DNA of 64,000 nt from Paraburkholderia phosphatilytica (GTDB lineage: Bacteria; Pseudomonadota; Gammaproteobacteria; Burkholderiales; Burkholderiaceae): assembly GCF_003443895.1 (NCBI RefSeq), contig NZ_QQOA01000016.1:93895-157894 (forward strand), given 5' to 3'. The first letter of the stretch is position 1. Every line of letters starts with the position of its first letter. The translations under genes and the position numbers were made by a program. The notes beneath the pieces were generated by a model. The model was not told the origin of the DNA. It saw only the letters and a list, made by a program, of their open reading frames with translations, and did no database searches. Positions 43,787-53,500 of this stretch are shown here, in pieces.

Positions 43787-44404
43787 CTAACGCCCGTATT
43801 TGACGACCATGCGTGCGAAGCCGAGCGCGGCCGTGTTGATCTCGTGGTCGAACATCTCGGCAGGCCAGCCTTGCGCGAGATGCAGGTCGGCGGTGTCGAG
43901 CGCATAGATCGTCACGACATAGCGATGCGGCTTGCCGGGCGGCGGACACGGCCCGCCATAACCGTCGACGTCGAAATCGTTGCGTGCTTCGACCGCGCCG
44001 AGTTTCTTCAGCGCGCCCGAGCCGCTCGCGTTCTCGGCGATCGAGCCGGTACCCACCGGAATGCCGGCCACCGCCCAGTGCCACCAGCCGCGCCCGGGCG
44101 CGTCCGGATCGAACACCGTGATCGCGAAGCTGCGCGTGCCCGCTGGCGGGTTGTGCCAGCTCAGCTGCGGCGAGCGGTTGCCGCCGGTGCAGTCGTCGCG
44201 ATTGAACACCTGCGCGTTATCGACATTGCCGCCCGCGCGGAAGCTGTCGCTGGTCACCGTGAACGCGCTCTGCGCAACGGCGTTCGTGGCATGCAGGACG
44301 AACGCCGCCGCGACGGCCGGCAGGCACGCGTGACGAAAGGCCGCCGCGGCCGGCTTCATGAGCCGTGACGTAGCGGTCAGCACTGCCGGGCGATGCCGGT
44401 GCAT
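43787..44404 (-). CDS. YbhB/YbcL Raf-kinase-inhibitor-like protein, exported
   Basis: 205 residues. The start at ATG 44404 has a good ribosome site (GAGAGGAG). A long N-terminus with a hydrophobic signal (about residues 22-45) precedes the PEBP domain, so it is likely periplasmic. Conserved segments are DDCTGGNRSPQLSWHNPP, DPDAPGRGWWHWAVAGIP and GGPCPPPGKPHRYV, the phosphate-ligand loops of the family. Function in bacteria is unclear. It is 65 bp upstream of the WrbA-like gene and probably cotranscribed. Confidence 0.85.
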   Translation of the reverse strand: MHRHRPAVLTATSRLMKPAAAAFRHACLPAVAAAFVLHATNAVAQSAFTVTSDSFRAGGNVDNAQVFNRDDCTGGNRSPQLSWHNPPAGTRSFAITVFDPDAPGRGWWHWAVAGIPVGTGSIAENASGSGALKKLGAVEARNDFDVDGYGGPCPPPGKPHRYVVTIYALDTADLHLAQGWPAEMFDHEINTAALGFARMVVKYGR

Positions 44405-44724
44405 GAGCCAATCTCCTCTCAGGACGCTCTCGGAACACGCTCGAAACGCGACGCAGCGCATCGCTTCCACGTGCCATTGTCCCCATTTTGCCCGCGCGCG
44501 TCGAATCGCGCTGCGAAGCCAGTCGTGAATCTCGCCTGGCCGCGCGATGATGTCCAGTTTGGTGCGGCAAATAGAGTCAGAAATCGGCGATATTCGAAGA
44601 ATCCGGAATCTGCATTCGAGGCGCCTATCTCAATCACGAACATACATGCCAATAAAACGTTACGAAGTCCGAATCATTTAGAAACGTCAAATTCCGGTTG
44701 TCGGTGTTATCAAAAGGACGTGCA
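44405..44724. other. Divergent control region
   Basis: 320 bp between the YbhB gene and the NarL-type regulator. The half nearest the regulator is clearly AT-richer (44560-44720). No promoter pair or palindrome stands out. The regulator's ribosome site aaaggac lies just before its start. Confidence 0.4.
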
Positions 44725-45414
44725 ATGCATGAGCCGATCAGGGTCGTAGCGGCGGACGACCACCCCGTCATTCTCTTTGGGGCGGAGCAGGCGCTCCTCA
44801 GATTCCCTGGTATCCAGGTGGTTGCGCGAGCAAGGCAGTCAACCGAGCTTGTCAAGGTTCTGCAGACCATGGTGTGCGATGTGCTCGTCACGGATCTCGC
44901 GATGCCGGGTGGACAATTCGGAGAGGGTCTGCCGTTGATCGGTTATCTGCGGCGGAATCTTCCGCTTGTGCCGATCGTTGTTCTGACCATGCTCGAGAAT
45001 GCGACGCTGTTGAAGCGGTTGAGCGAGCCCGGCGTGACGTCCGTCGTCAACAAATCGGATGATCTCAGTCATATCGGCCAGGCGGTGCAGCACGTCAGCC
45101 GGCGTCTCGCGTACATGAGTCCATCGGTGCGCGCGGCGCTCGACACGCTCAAGATGAACGCGGGCGGCAAGAACGAGGAAGTGATCCTGTCGAAGCGGGA
45201 ACTTGAGGTGGTGCAGCTCTTCGTGTCCGGCATGACGATCAAGGAAATCGGCGAGAAGCTCAATCGCAGCATCAAGACCATCAGCACGCAGAAGAGCACG
45301 GCGATGCGCAAGCTGGGACTCGAACGCGACTCCGGGCTGTTCCAGTACGCGCAGAGCAATGGACTCCTGAACCGGTCGTCGCACGTGGTGGATAGCGATC
45401 ACGGTCTGGTGTGA
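44725..45414 (+). CDS. NarL/RcsB-type response regulator
   Basis: 229 residues. The receiver domain has DDHPVILFG at the N-terminus and the phospho-acceptor Asp in VLVTDLAMPGG. The C-terminal LuxR-type HTH is LSKRELEVVQLFVSGMTIKEIGEKLNRSIKTISTQ in order, near residues 152-188, then MRKLGLERDSGLF. Its overall look is nearer RcsB than NarL. No sensor kinase gene adjoins it, so it is an orphan. A strong hairpin follows 12 bp after the stop. Confidence 0.85.
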   Translation: MHEPIRVVAADDHPVILFGAEQALLRFPGIQVVARARQSTELVKVLQTMVCDVLVTDLAMPGGQFGEGLPLIGYLRRNLPLVPIVVLTMLENATLLKRLSEPGVTSVVNKSDDLSHIGQAVQHVSRRLAYMSPSVRAALDTLKMNAGGKNEEVILSKRELEVVQLFVSGMTIKEIGEKLNRSIKTISTQKSTAMRKLGLERDSGLFQYAQSNGLLNRSSHVVDSDHGLV

Positions 45415-45420
45415 CGCAAT

Positions 45421-45454
45421 GAAAAAAGCCCGGTCGGCACACGCCGATCGGGCT
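45421..45454 (-). terminator. Shared terminator between the response regulator and pyrE
   Basis: A 12-bp stem (agcccggtcggc / gccgatcgggct, one G-U pair) with loop acac. The A-run at 45422-45427 becomes a U-run on the minus strand, so it best ends pyrE; it may slow the regulator transcript too. Confidence 0.8.
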
Positions 45455-45479
45455 TCTTGCGGTACGAAGGCGCGACAGC

Positions 45480-46166
45480 TTACTGCGGTGCAGCCGTTGC
45501 ACCGCCGTGCGCGGCAGACCATTCTGCCGGCGCGTGCAGAAATTTCTCCACTTCATCGAGCGTCTTCGTTTCGAAGTAGCCCGATTCCTTCGCGACGCGC
45601 AGCACATCCCACCAGGTCGCGAGCGCGTGCAGATCGACATCGATGTCTTTCAGCACCGACACGCTTTCCTTGAAGATGTTGTAGTGGAACAGCACGAAGC
45701 AGTGGTTCACCGTCGCGCCCGCGGTGCGCAGCGCGTTGATGAAGTTGATCTTGCTGCGGCTGTCGGTGGTCAGGTCTTCGACCAGCAGCACGCGCTGGCC
45801 TTCGGTCAGGAGACCTTCGATCTGCGCGTTGCGGCCGAAGCCCTTCGGCTTCTTGCGCACGTACTGCATCGGCACCATCAGGCGGTCGGACAGCCACGCG
45901 GCGAACGGGATGCCGGCGGTCTCGCCGCCGGCGACGGCGTCGATCTGCTCGTAGCCGACGTCGCGCAGGATCGTCGTTTCAGCCATCTCCATCAGGCCGC
46001 GGCGCACGCGCGGATACGAGATCAGCTTGCGGCAGTCGATATAGACCGGGCTCGCCCAGCCGGACGTGAAGATGAACGGCTTCTCGGCGTTGAAGTGCAC
46101 GGCCTTCACTTCGAGCAGCATTCTGGCGGTCGTGTCGGAGATCGTCTGGCGATCGAAGCCTGTCAT
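45480..46166 (-). CDS. pyrE: Orotate phosphoribosyltransferase
   Basis: 228 residues. PyrE joins orotate to PRPP to make OMP in pyrimidine synthesis. FTSGWASPVYIDCRKLISYP lies near residues 33-52. The PRPP motif is VLLVEDLTTDSRSK. GLMEMAETTILRDVGYEQID and GGETAGIPFAAWLSDR are the other conserved blocks. ATG 46166 gives the family start. A TAAAAT -10-like element lies at 46311-46316 (minus strand). The gene stands alone, with a terminator behind it. Confidence 0.93.
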   Translation of the reverse strand: MTGFDRQTISDTTARMLLEVKAVHFNAEKPFIFTSGWASPVYIDCRKLISYPRVRRGLMEMAETTILRDVGYEQIDAVAGGETAGIPFAAWLSDRLMVPMQYVRKKPKGFGRNAQIEGLLTEGQRVLLVEDLTTDSRSKINFINALRTAGATVNHCFVLFHYNIFKESVSVLKDIDVDLHALATWWDVLRVAKESGYFETKTLDEVEKFLHAPAEWSAAHGGATAAPQ

Positions 46167-46548
46167 GGGCGGATCCTTGGATGGTGAGCGGGAGGCGGGC
46201 GCGATGCGCCGATGGCGCAGCAACCGTGGCGTTCCGCGCCCGTGCGACGCTGGGCGGAACGCGCGGCACGCCGTGAGCGGCGAGGTGGTTTGCAGCGCGC
46301 GTAGCCCGCGATTTTACCCGATTTGGGCGCTTTCCTGTTCCTCATGGCGGCCATCTGTGCCGCGGCGATGCGGGAGCTGTGGATTTTGTCCGCATGGCAC
46401 GGTTGGCCCGACGGATTTACACTCACGCGTTTCCAAAGGCGTGCGCACGGCGTAGCGCGGGTCGCGCATCCGCTGCCGCGTGCACTGCGCTGGCCCGCGT
46501 TGGCCGATCTACCTGCTGCCCCGTCGTTTTGCCAAACCCATCCCGCCG
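46167..46548. other. Divergent region between pyrE and the MFS gene
   Basis: 382 bp. A minus-strand TAAAAT at 46311-46316 could be the pyrE -10, but the start codon lies 145 bp away, so a long leader would be implied. The half near the MFS gene is GC-rich and shows nothing I can support. Confidence 0.4.
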
Positions 46549-47802
46549 ATGAACGTCGCCCCTTCCCCCGCCGCCCGCACGCGTCCGAACGAACGCGGTC
46601 ATGCCGCCCGCGCGCTCGTCGCGTCGGTGCTCGGTTACGCGATGGACGGCTTCGACCTGCTGATCCTCGGCTTCATGCTGCCCGCGATCTCCGTCGACCT
46701 GCACCTGAGCGCCGCACAGGCCGGCTCGCTCGTCACGTGGACGCTGGTGGGCGCGGTCGCCGGCGGGCTGATCTTCGGCGTGTTGAGCGACTACTACGGC
46801 CGGGTCCGGATGCTCACTTGGACGATCCTGATCTTTGCGGTGTTCACCGGTCTCTGCGCGCTGGCGCAAGGCTACGCGGACCTGCTGGCCTACCGGACGA
46901 TCGCGGGCATCGGGCTGGGCGGCGAGTTCGGCATCGGCATGACGCTCGTCGCGGAAGCGTGGCCGGCCGGGCAACGCGCACGGGCGTCGTCCTACGTCGG
47001 TCTGGGCTGGCAGCTTGGTGTGCTGGCGGCCGCGCTGCTCACGCCGTTGCTGTTGCCGCTGACCGGCTGGCGCGGCATGTTCGCGGTCGGGCTGGCGCCG
47101 GCGCTCGTGTCGTTCGCGGTCAGGCGCCAGGTGGAAGAACCGGCGCTCTTCGCCGAGCGCGTGGCGGCCGCCCGGGCAGCGCCGCGCGATGGGCCGCGCC
47201 GGCTGCCGCTGCGGCGCCTCGTCGCCGACCGGCGCACGGCAGCCGCGAGTCTCGGCGTCACGATCCTCTGTTCGGTGCAGAACTTCGGCTACTACGGGCT
47301 GATGATCTGGCTGCCGAGCTATCTGTCGAAGACCTTCGGCTACTCGCTGACGAAGTCCGGCCTCTGGACCGCCGCCACCGTGCTCGGCATGGCGTGCGGC
47401 ATCTGGCTGTTCGGCATCGCGGCGGATCGCTTCGGCCGCAAGCCGACGTTCCTGTTCTACCAGGCCGGTGCAGTGGTGATGGTGTTCGTCTACGCGCACC
47501 TGAACTCGCCGTTTGCGCTACTGATCGGCGGCGCGGTGATGGGCGTGTTCGTCAACGGAATGATTGGCGGGTATGGCGCGCTGATCTCGGAGCTGTATCC
47601 GACCGAGGCGCGCGCGACCGCGCAGAACGTGCTGTTCAACATCGGCCGCGCGGTGGGCGGCTTCGGGCCGGTCGCGATCGGCGCACTGGCCAGCCGCTTC
47701 TCGTTCGGCGCGGCGCTCGGCGTGCTCGCGTCGATCTACGTGCTCGACATCCTCGCCACCCTGTTCCTGATTCCCGAACGCCGCGGCGCCGCACTCGAGT
47801 GA
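46549..47802 (+). CDS. MFS permease of the metabolite:H+ symporter type
   Basis: 417 residues with twelve predicted helices. The N-terminal GYAMDGFDLLILGFMLPAI is typical of aromatic-acid and sugar-acid symporters. The loop 2-3 motif is GVLSDYYGRVRML, and the central GIGLGGEFGIGMTLVAE is the family signature in TM4-5. It imports an organic acid; which one is not clear. The gene is on its own, 305 bp from maeB on the same strand. Confidence 0.85.
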   Translation: MNVAPSPAARTRPNERGHAARALVASVLGYAMDGFDLLILGFMLPAISVDLHLSAAQAGSLVTWTLVGAVAGGLIFGVLSDYYGRVRMLTWTILIFAVFTGLCALAQGYADLLAYRTIAGIGLGGEFGIGMTLVAEAWPAGQRARASSYVGLGWQLGVLAAALLTPLLLPLTGWRGMFAVGLAPALVSFAVRRQVEEPALFAERVAAARAAPRDGPRRLPLRRLVADRRTAAASLGVTILCSVQNFGYYGLMIWLPSYLSKTFGYSLTKSGLWTAATVLGMACGIWLFGIAADRFGRKPTFLFYQAGAVVMVFVYAHLNSPFALLIGGAVMGVFVNGMIGGYGALISELYPTEARATAQNVLFNIGRAVGGFGPVAIGALASRFSFGAALGVLASIYVLDILATLFLIPERRGAALE

Positions 47803-48107
47803 CGCCGGGCGGCGCGAGACCCGCGCCGCCTGTCGTTCAGGCCGCGTGCGGCAATGCGGCAGCCGCGCCGCGGCGCATGGGCCGCCTCTTCTGTTCGGTA
47901 TGGACACCAGTCATCGCGACCTATGCGAGGTGTACACTAATCGACCCGCCGAACGCGTCATGCGGCCTCGCCGCCGCCCAGGTTCGACGCCGCGCCTACC
48001 CGGCGCGAGCGAGAACCGCCGCCATCGATGATCCCTTCGATACATGCGGGCGAAGCTTCCGCTGCCGCGTGCCGGGCCCCAATTCCTAACGTCTCGCAGG
48101 CCAAAAA
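47803..48107 (+). other. Region upstream of maeB
   Basis: 305 bp without a gene. A TACACT at 47933-47938 may be the maeB -10, but no -35 match is seen. I see no hairpin terminator for the MFS gene. Confidence 0.35.
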
Positions 48108-50393
48108 ATGGACGAACAACTGAAGCAAAGCGCTCTCGCGTATCACCAGAATCCCAAGCCCGGCAAGATTTCCGTCACTCCGACCAAGCCGCTGTCGAAC
48201 CAGCTCGACCTGTCGCTGGCGTACTCGCCGGGCGTCGCGGCGGCCTGTATGGCGATCTTCGACGAGCCGCTGGATGCGCAGAAGTACACGTCGCGCGGCA
48301 ATCTGGTGGGCGTCGTGACGAACGGCACGGCAGTGCTCGGCCTCGGCAACATCGGTCCGCTCGCCGCGAAGCCGGTGATGGAAGGCAAGGGCTGCCTGTT
48401 CAAGAAGTTCGCGGGCATCGACGTGTTCGACATCGAGCTCTCCGAGTCCGATCCGGACAAGCTGGTCGAAGCGATCGCGATGCTCGAACCGACGCTCGGC
48501 GGCATCAACCTCGAAGACATCAAGGCGCCGGAGTGCTTCTACATCGAGAAGAAGCTCCGTGAGCGCATGAAGATTCCGGTCTTCCACGACGACCAGCACG
48601 GCACGGCGATCATCGCGTCGGCGGCGATCCTGAACGGCCTGAAAGTGGTCGGCAAGGAACTGGGCAAGGTCAAGCTGGTGTGCTCGGGCGCGGGCGCCGC
48701 GGCCATCGCGTGTCTCGACCTGCTCGTGAACCTCGGCCTGTCGAAGCAGAACGTGCTCGTCACCGATTCGAAGGGCGTGATCTACGAAGGGCGCGGCAAC
48801 CTTGATCCGTCGAAGGAGCGCTACGCAGCGCACACTGACGCGCGTACGCTGGCCGACGCGATCCGCCAGTGCGACGTGTTCCTCGGCTGCTCGAGCGCCG
48901 GCGTGCTGAAGCCGGAGATGGTCGCCGAGATGGCCGACAAGCCGCTGATTCTCGCGCTCGCGAATCCGGAGCCGGAAATCCGTCCGGAAGAGGCGAAGAA
49001 AGTGCGTCCGGACGCGATCATCGCGACGGGCCGTTCGGACTATCCGAACCAGGTCAACAACGTGCTGTGCTTCCCGTTCATCTTCCGCGGCGCGCTCGAT
49101 GTGGGCGCGACGACGATTACGGAAGAAATGAAGCTCGCGTGCGTGCGCGCGATCGCCGAGCTTGCCGAAGAAACCGACCAGGGTGACGAAGTCGCGAAGG
49201 CCTACGAAGGCCACTCGCTCGAATTCGGCCCGGACTACCTGATCCCGAAGCCGTTTGACCCGCGTCTCATCATCAAGATCGCGCCGGCGGTTGCGCAGGC
49301 GGCGATGGATTCGGGCGTCGCGACCCGTCCGATCAAGGACATGGACGCGTACCGCGAAGAGCTGTCCACCACCGTCTACCGCACCGGCATGGTGATGCGT
49401 CCGGTGTTCGCGGCGGCGAAGTCACAGCCGGCGCGCATCGTGTTCGCGGAAGGCGAAGACGAGCGCGTGCTGCGCGCCGCGCAGTTCGTGCTGCTGGAGA
49501 AGATCGCGAAGCCGATTCTGGTCGGCCGTCCGTCGGTGATCGAGATGCGTCTGAAGAAGATGGGCTCGAAGCTGAAATGCGGCGACGACTTCGAGATCGT
49601 CGATCCGGAAGACGATCCGCGCTACCAGAAGTGCTGGCAGGCGTATCACGAACTGGGCGCGCGTCACGGCGTGACGCCTGACGTCGCGAAGGCGGCGATG
49701 CGCAAGTTCAACACGCTGATCGGCGCGATCCTCGTGCGTCTCGGCGACGCCGACGGCATGATCTGCGGGATGATCGGCCAGTACCACGATCACCTGAAGT
49801 ACATCGAGCAGGTGCTCGGCAAGGCGCAGGACGTCGACAACTTCGCGGCGATGAACCTGCTGATGCTGCCGGGCCGCAACCTCTTCATCTGCGATACGTA
49901 CGTGAACGAGCTGCCGACCGCCGAGCAGCTCGCCGACATGACGATGCTGGCCGCGAGCGAGATCGAGAAGTTCGGCATCACGCCGAAGGTCGCGCTGCTG
50001 TCGAACTCGAACTTCGGCAGCACGCCGTCGCCGTCGTCGCAGCGGATGGCGAAGGCGCGCGAGCTGATCGCGCAACGCGCGCCGGGCCTCGAGATCGACG
50101 GCGAGATGCATGGCGATGCCGCGCTGTCCGAGACGGTCCGCAAGGCCGCGTTCCCGGGCACGACGCTCACGGGCGAAGCGAACCTGCTGATCATGCCGAA
50201 CGTCGAAGCCGCGAACATCACGTACAACCTGCTGAAGATGATCGGTGGCGAAGGCGTGACGGTCGGTCCGTTCCTGCTCGGCGCGGAGAAGCCGGTGCAC
50301 ATCCTGACGCCGGCCGCGACCGTGCGCCGGATCATCAACATGACCGCGGTGGCGTCGGCGAACGCGAGCGTGAACCGCGCGGCGGCGAAGTAA
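48108..50393 (+). CDS. maeB: NADP-dependent malic enzyme with phosphotransacetylase-like domain
   Basis: 761 residues. The enzyme oxidatively decarboxylates malate to pyruvate. The malic N-domain includes YSPGVAAAC and FHDDQHGTAI, and the NAD(P) domain has CSGAGAAAIACLDLL. A long C-terminal domain from about residue 430 resembles phosphotransacetylase (ARIVFAEGEDERVLRAAQ, DGMICGMIGQ), which in this hybrid family is regulatory rather than a proven catalyst. It has a good terminator 76 bp downstream. The window has no other genes of its pathway. Confidence 0.95.
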   Translation: MDEQLKQSALAYHQNPKPGKISVTPTKPLSNQLDLSLAYSPGVAAACMAIFDEPLDAQKYTSRGNLVGVVTNGTAVLGLGNIGPLAAKPVMEGKGCLFKKFAGIDVFDIELSESDPDKLVEAIAMLEPTLGGINLEDIKAPECFYIEKKLRERMKIPVFHDDQHGTAIIASAAILNGLKVVGKELGKVKLVCSGAGAAAIACLDLLVNLGLSKQNVLVTDSKGVIYEGRGNLDPSKERYAAHTDARTLADAIRQCDVFLGCSSAGVLKPEMVAEMADKPLILALANPEPEIRPEEAKKVRPDAIIATGRSDYPNQVNNVLCFPFIFRGALDVGATTITEEMKLACVRAIAELAEETDQGDEVAKAYEGHSLEFGPDYLIPKPFDPRLIIKIAPAVAQAAMDSGVATRPIKDMDAYREELSTTVYRTGMVMRPVFAAAKSQPARIVFAEGEDERVLRAAQFVLLEKIAKPILVGRPSVIEMRLKKMGSKLKCGDDFEIVDPEDDPRYQKCWQAYHELGARHGVTPDVAKAAMRKFNTLIGAILVRLGDADGMICGMIGQYHDHLKYIEQVLGKAQDVDNFAAMNLLMLPGRNLFICDTYVNELPTAEQLADMTMLAASEIEKFGITPKVALLSNSNFGSTPSPSSQRMAKARELIAQRAPGLEIDGEMHGDAALSETVRKAAFPGTTLTGEANLLIMPNVEAANITYNLLKMIGGEGVTVGPFLLGAEKPVHILTPAATVRRIINMTAVASANASVNRAAAK

Positions 50394-50468
50394 GCGAAGC
50401 GTGCGGGCGGAGGTTGCGCCTGCGCTGAAGCAGCCGCACTGACGCAGCGGTACTGACGCAGCAAAAGA

Positions 50469-50492
50469 GAAGGGCACCGCGAGGTGCCCTTC
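50469..50492 (+). terminator. Terminator between maeB and the converging oxidoreductase gene
   Basis: A 10-bp stem (gaagggcacc / ggtgcccttc) with a 4-nt loop. The T-run after it is weak (tcgtcgtt), so it may act with Rho. It lies between two convergent genes. Confidence 0.65.
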
Positions 50493-50543
50493 GTCGTTAC
50501 TGAGTGTGCTGCTTGTGCTTCGTATCAGCGCGTTCCAGCAGGA

Positions 50544-53500
50544 TCACGCGACGTGACGTTGCGCGCCGCCTTCCGGTGCGCGCCACTTCGCGAGCAGTGT
50601 CGCCCACTTCGTCCGCACGCCCTTCAGGTTGTTTTCTTTCACGTGGCCGTAGCCGCGGATGCCGTCCGGCAGGTTCGCGAGCTCGATCGCGAGCGCCAGC
50701 TTGTCCGCCTTGAGGCCGACGGTCAGTTCACGCACCAGCCCTTCATACTCGCCGATCAGCGCGCGCTCGGTGCGGCGCTCTTCGGTCTTGCCGAACACGT
50801 CGAACGCGGTGCCGCGCAGGAAGCGCAGCTTCGCGAGGAAGCGCATCGACGTCATCATCCACGGGCCGTACTGCTTCTTCACGAGATGGCCCTGCGCGTC
50901 CTTCTTCGAGAACGCCGGCGGCGCGAGATGGAAGTTGAGCTTCCAGTCGCCTTCGAAGTTCGCCTTTACCTTCTCGATGAACGCCGGGTCCGAATACAGG
51001 CGCGCGACCTCGTACTCGTCCTTGTACGCCATCAGCTTGTGCAGGTTCTTCGCGACGGCTTCGGTGAGCGCCAGCTGATTGTTGTCCGCGCCGAGCTTCG
51101 TTTCGGCCGCGCGCACTTCGTCGACGACCGCCTTGTAGCGCGAGGCGTACGCGGCGTTCTGCCAGTCGGTCAGGTACTGGATGCGCTTGTCGATCAGCGT
51201 GTCGAGCGCCTTCGGCGTGTGCAGCGAGACGACCTTGCCCGATGCGGTATCGGCGGAATCGGCGCGGCCCTGCGCACGCACGATCGCGAGTACGCCGGCG
51301 AGATCGTGCGCGGCGCGGCGGCCCCACTCGAACGCGGCGAGATTCTTCTCGACCTGCACGCCGTTCAGCTCGATCGCGCGCGTCAGCGACTCATGCGTGA
51401 GCGGCAGCCAGCCGCGCTGCCACGCATAGCCGAGCACGAACGGGTTCGTGTAGATCGCATCGCCGAGCAGCGCGACCGCGAAGCGGTTCGCGTCGACCGT
51501 CGCGACGCCTTCGTCGCCCACCGCGGCACGCACGTCGGCTTCGGCGCTGGTGCCGGGGAACTGCCACTGCGGGTTCTTGATGAACTCGGCGGTCGGCGTG
51601 TGCGCGCTGTTCAGCACGACGTGCGTCTGCCCGTTCTGCATCCGCGACACGCAGTCGTCGCCCGCCGTGACGATTGCATCGCAGCCGATCACGAGGCTCG
51701 CTTCGCCCATCGCGATGCGGGTGGCGTGGATGTCGGCCGGACGGTTCGCGATCTGCACGTGGCTCATCACCGCGCCGCCCTTCTGTGCGAGGCCGGTCAC
51801 GTCGAGCACCGTCACGCCCTTGCTCTCCAGGTGCGCGGCCATGCCGATCAGTGCGCCGATCGTCACGACGCCCGTGCCGCCGACGCCCGTGATCAGGATG
51901 CCGTACGGCTTCGCGATCTCGAGGTGCGCGGGCTCGGGCACCGTGGGCATCGCGTCGCTGCCGACGCCGGTCGGCGCCTTCGGCTTGCGCAACTGACCAC
52001 CTTCCACCGTGACGAAGCTCGGGCAGAAGCCCTTCAGGCACGAGAAGTCCTTGTTGCAGCTCGACTGGTTGATCTGCCGCTTGGTGCCGTACTCGGTGTC
52101 GAGCGGTTCGACCGACAGACAGTTCGACTGCACCGAGCAGTCGCCGCAGCCTTCGCACACGGCCTCGTTGATCACGACGCGCTTCGCCGGGTCGGGGAAC
52201 GCGCCGCGTTTGCGGCGGCGGCGCTTTTCCGTGGCGCAGGTCTGGTCGTAGATCAGGATCGTCGTGCCTTCCACTTCACGCAGCTCGCGCTGGATCTGGT
52301 CGAGCGTGTCGCGATGATGGATCGTGACGCCCGGCGCGAGCAGCCCCGTGTTGCCGTCGTACTTTTCCGGCTGGTCGGTGACGATCACGATCTTCTTCGC
52401 GCCCTCGGCGGCGAGCTGATGCGTGATCTGCGGCACGGTAAGCACGCCGTCGACGGGCTGGCCGCCCGTCATCGCGACGGCGTCGTTGTAGAGAATCTTG
52501 TAGGTGATGTTCGCTTTCGACGCGATCGCCGCGCGGATCGCGAGCAGGCCCGAGTGGAAGTAGGTGCCGTCGCCGAGGTTCGCGAACACATGCTTGTCGT
52601 TCGTGAACGGCGCCTGGCCGATCCACGCGACGCCTTCGCCGCCCATCTGGCTGAACGTGCTGGTGCTGCGGTCCATCCACACGGTCATGTAGTGGCAGCC
52701 GATACCGGCCATCGCGCGCGAGCCTTCCGGCACATTGGTCGACGTGTTGTGCGGGCAGCCGGAGCAGAACCACGGCTTGCGTTCGAGCTGCACGCGCGGC
52801 TTCGCGAGCGCCTTTTCCTTCGCGTCGATCACCGCGAGGCGCGCGGCGATGCGGGTGCGGACGTCGGACGGCAGTTCGAGTTTCTCGAGACGCGTCGCGA
52901 TCGCCTTCGCGATGATCGCGGGCGAGAGCTCGTAGTGCGCGGGCAGCAGCCAGTTGCCCATCGGCACCGACCATTCGCCGCCGGCGCCGTCCTTTTCGTC
53001 GAACTTGCCGTACACGCGCGGACGCTGCGCATCCGGCCAGTTGTACAGCTCTTCCTTGATCGCGTATTCGAGGATCTGCCGCTTTTCCTCGATCACCAGA
53101 ATTTCTTCGAGGCCGCGCGCGAACGCGTGCGCGCCCTGCGCTTCGAGCGGCCACACGCAGCCCACCTTGTAGAGGCGGATGCCGATGCGCGAGCAGGTTT
53201 CGTCGTCAAGGCCGAGATCGGTGAGCGCCTGGCGCACGTCGAGGTACGCCTTGCCGCCGGTCATGATGCCGAAGCGCGCGTTCGGCGAATCGATCTCGAC
53301 GCGGTCGAGCTTGTTCGCGCGCACGTACGCGAGCCCCGCGTACCACTTGTAGTCGAGCAGACGCGCTTCCTGCACGAGCGGCGGATCGGGCCAGCGGATG
53401 TTGAGGCCGTCGGCGGGCATGTCGAAATCGGTCGGCAGGATGATGCGCGTGCGGGCGGGGTCGATGTCCACCGACGCCGACGATTCGACCACATCGGTCA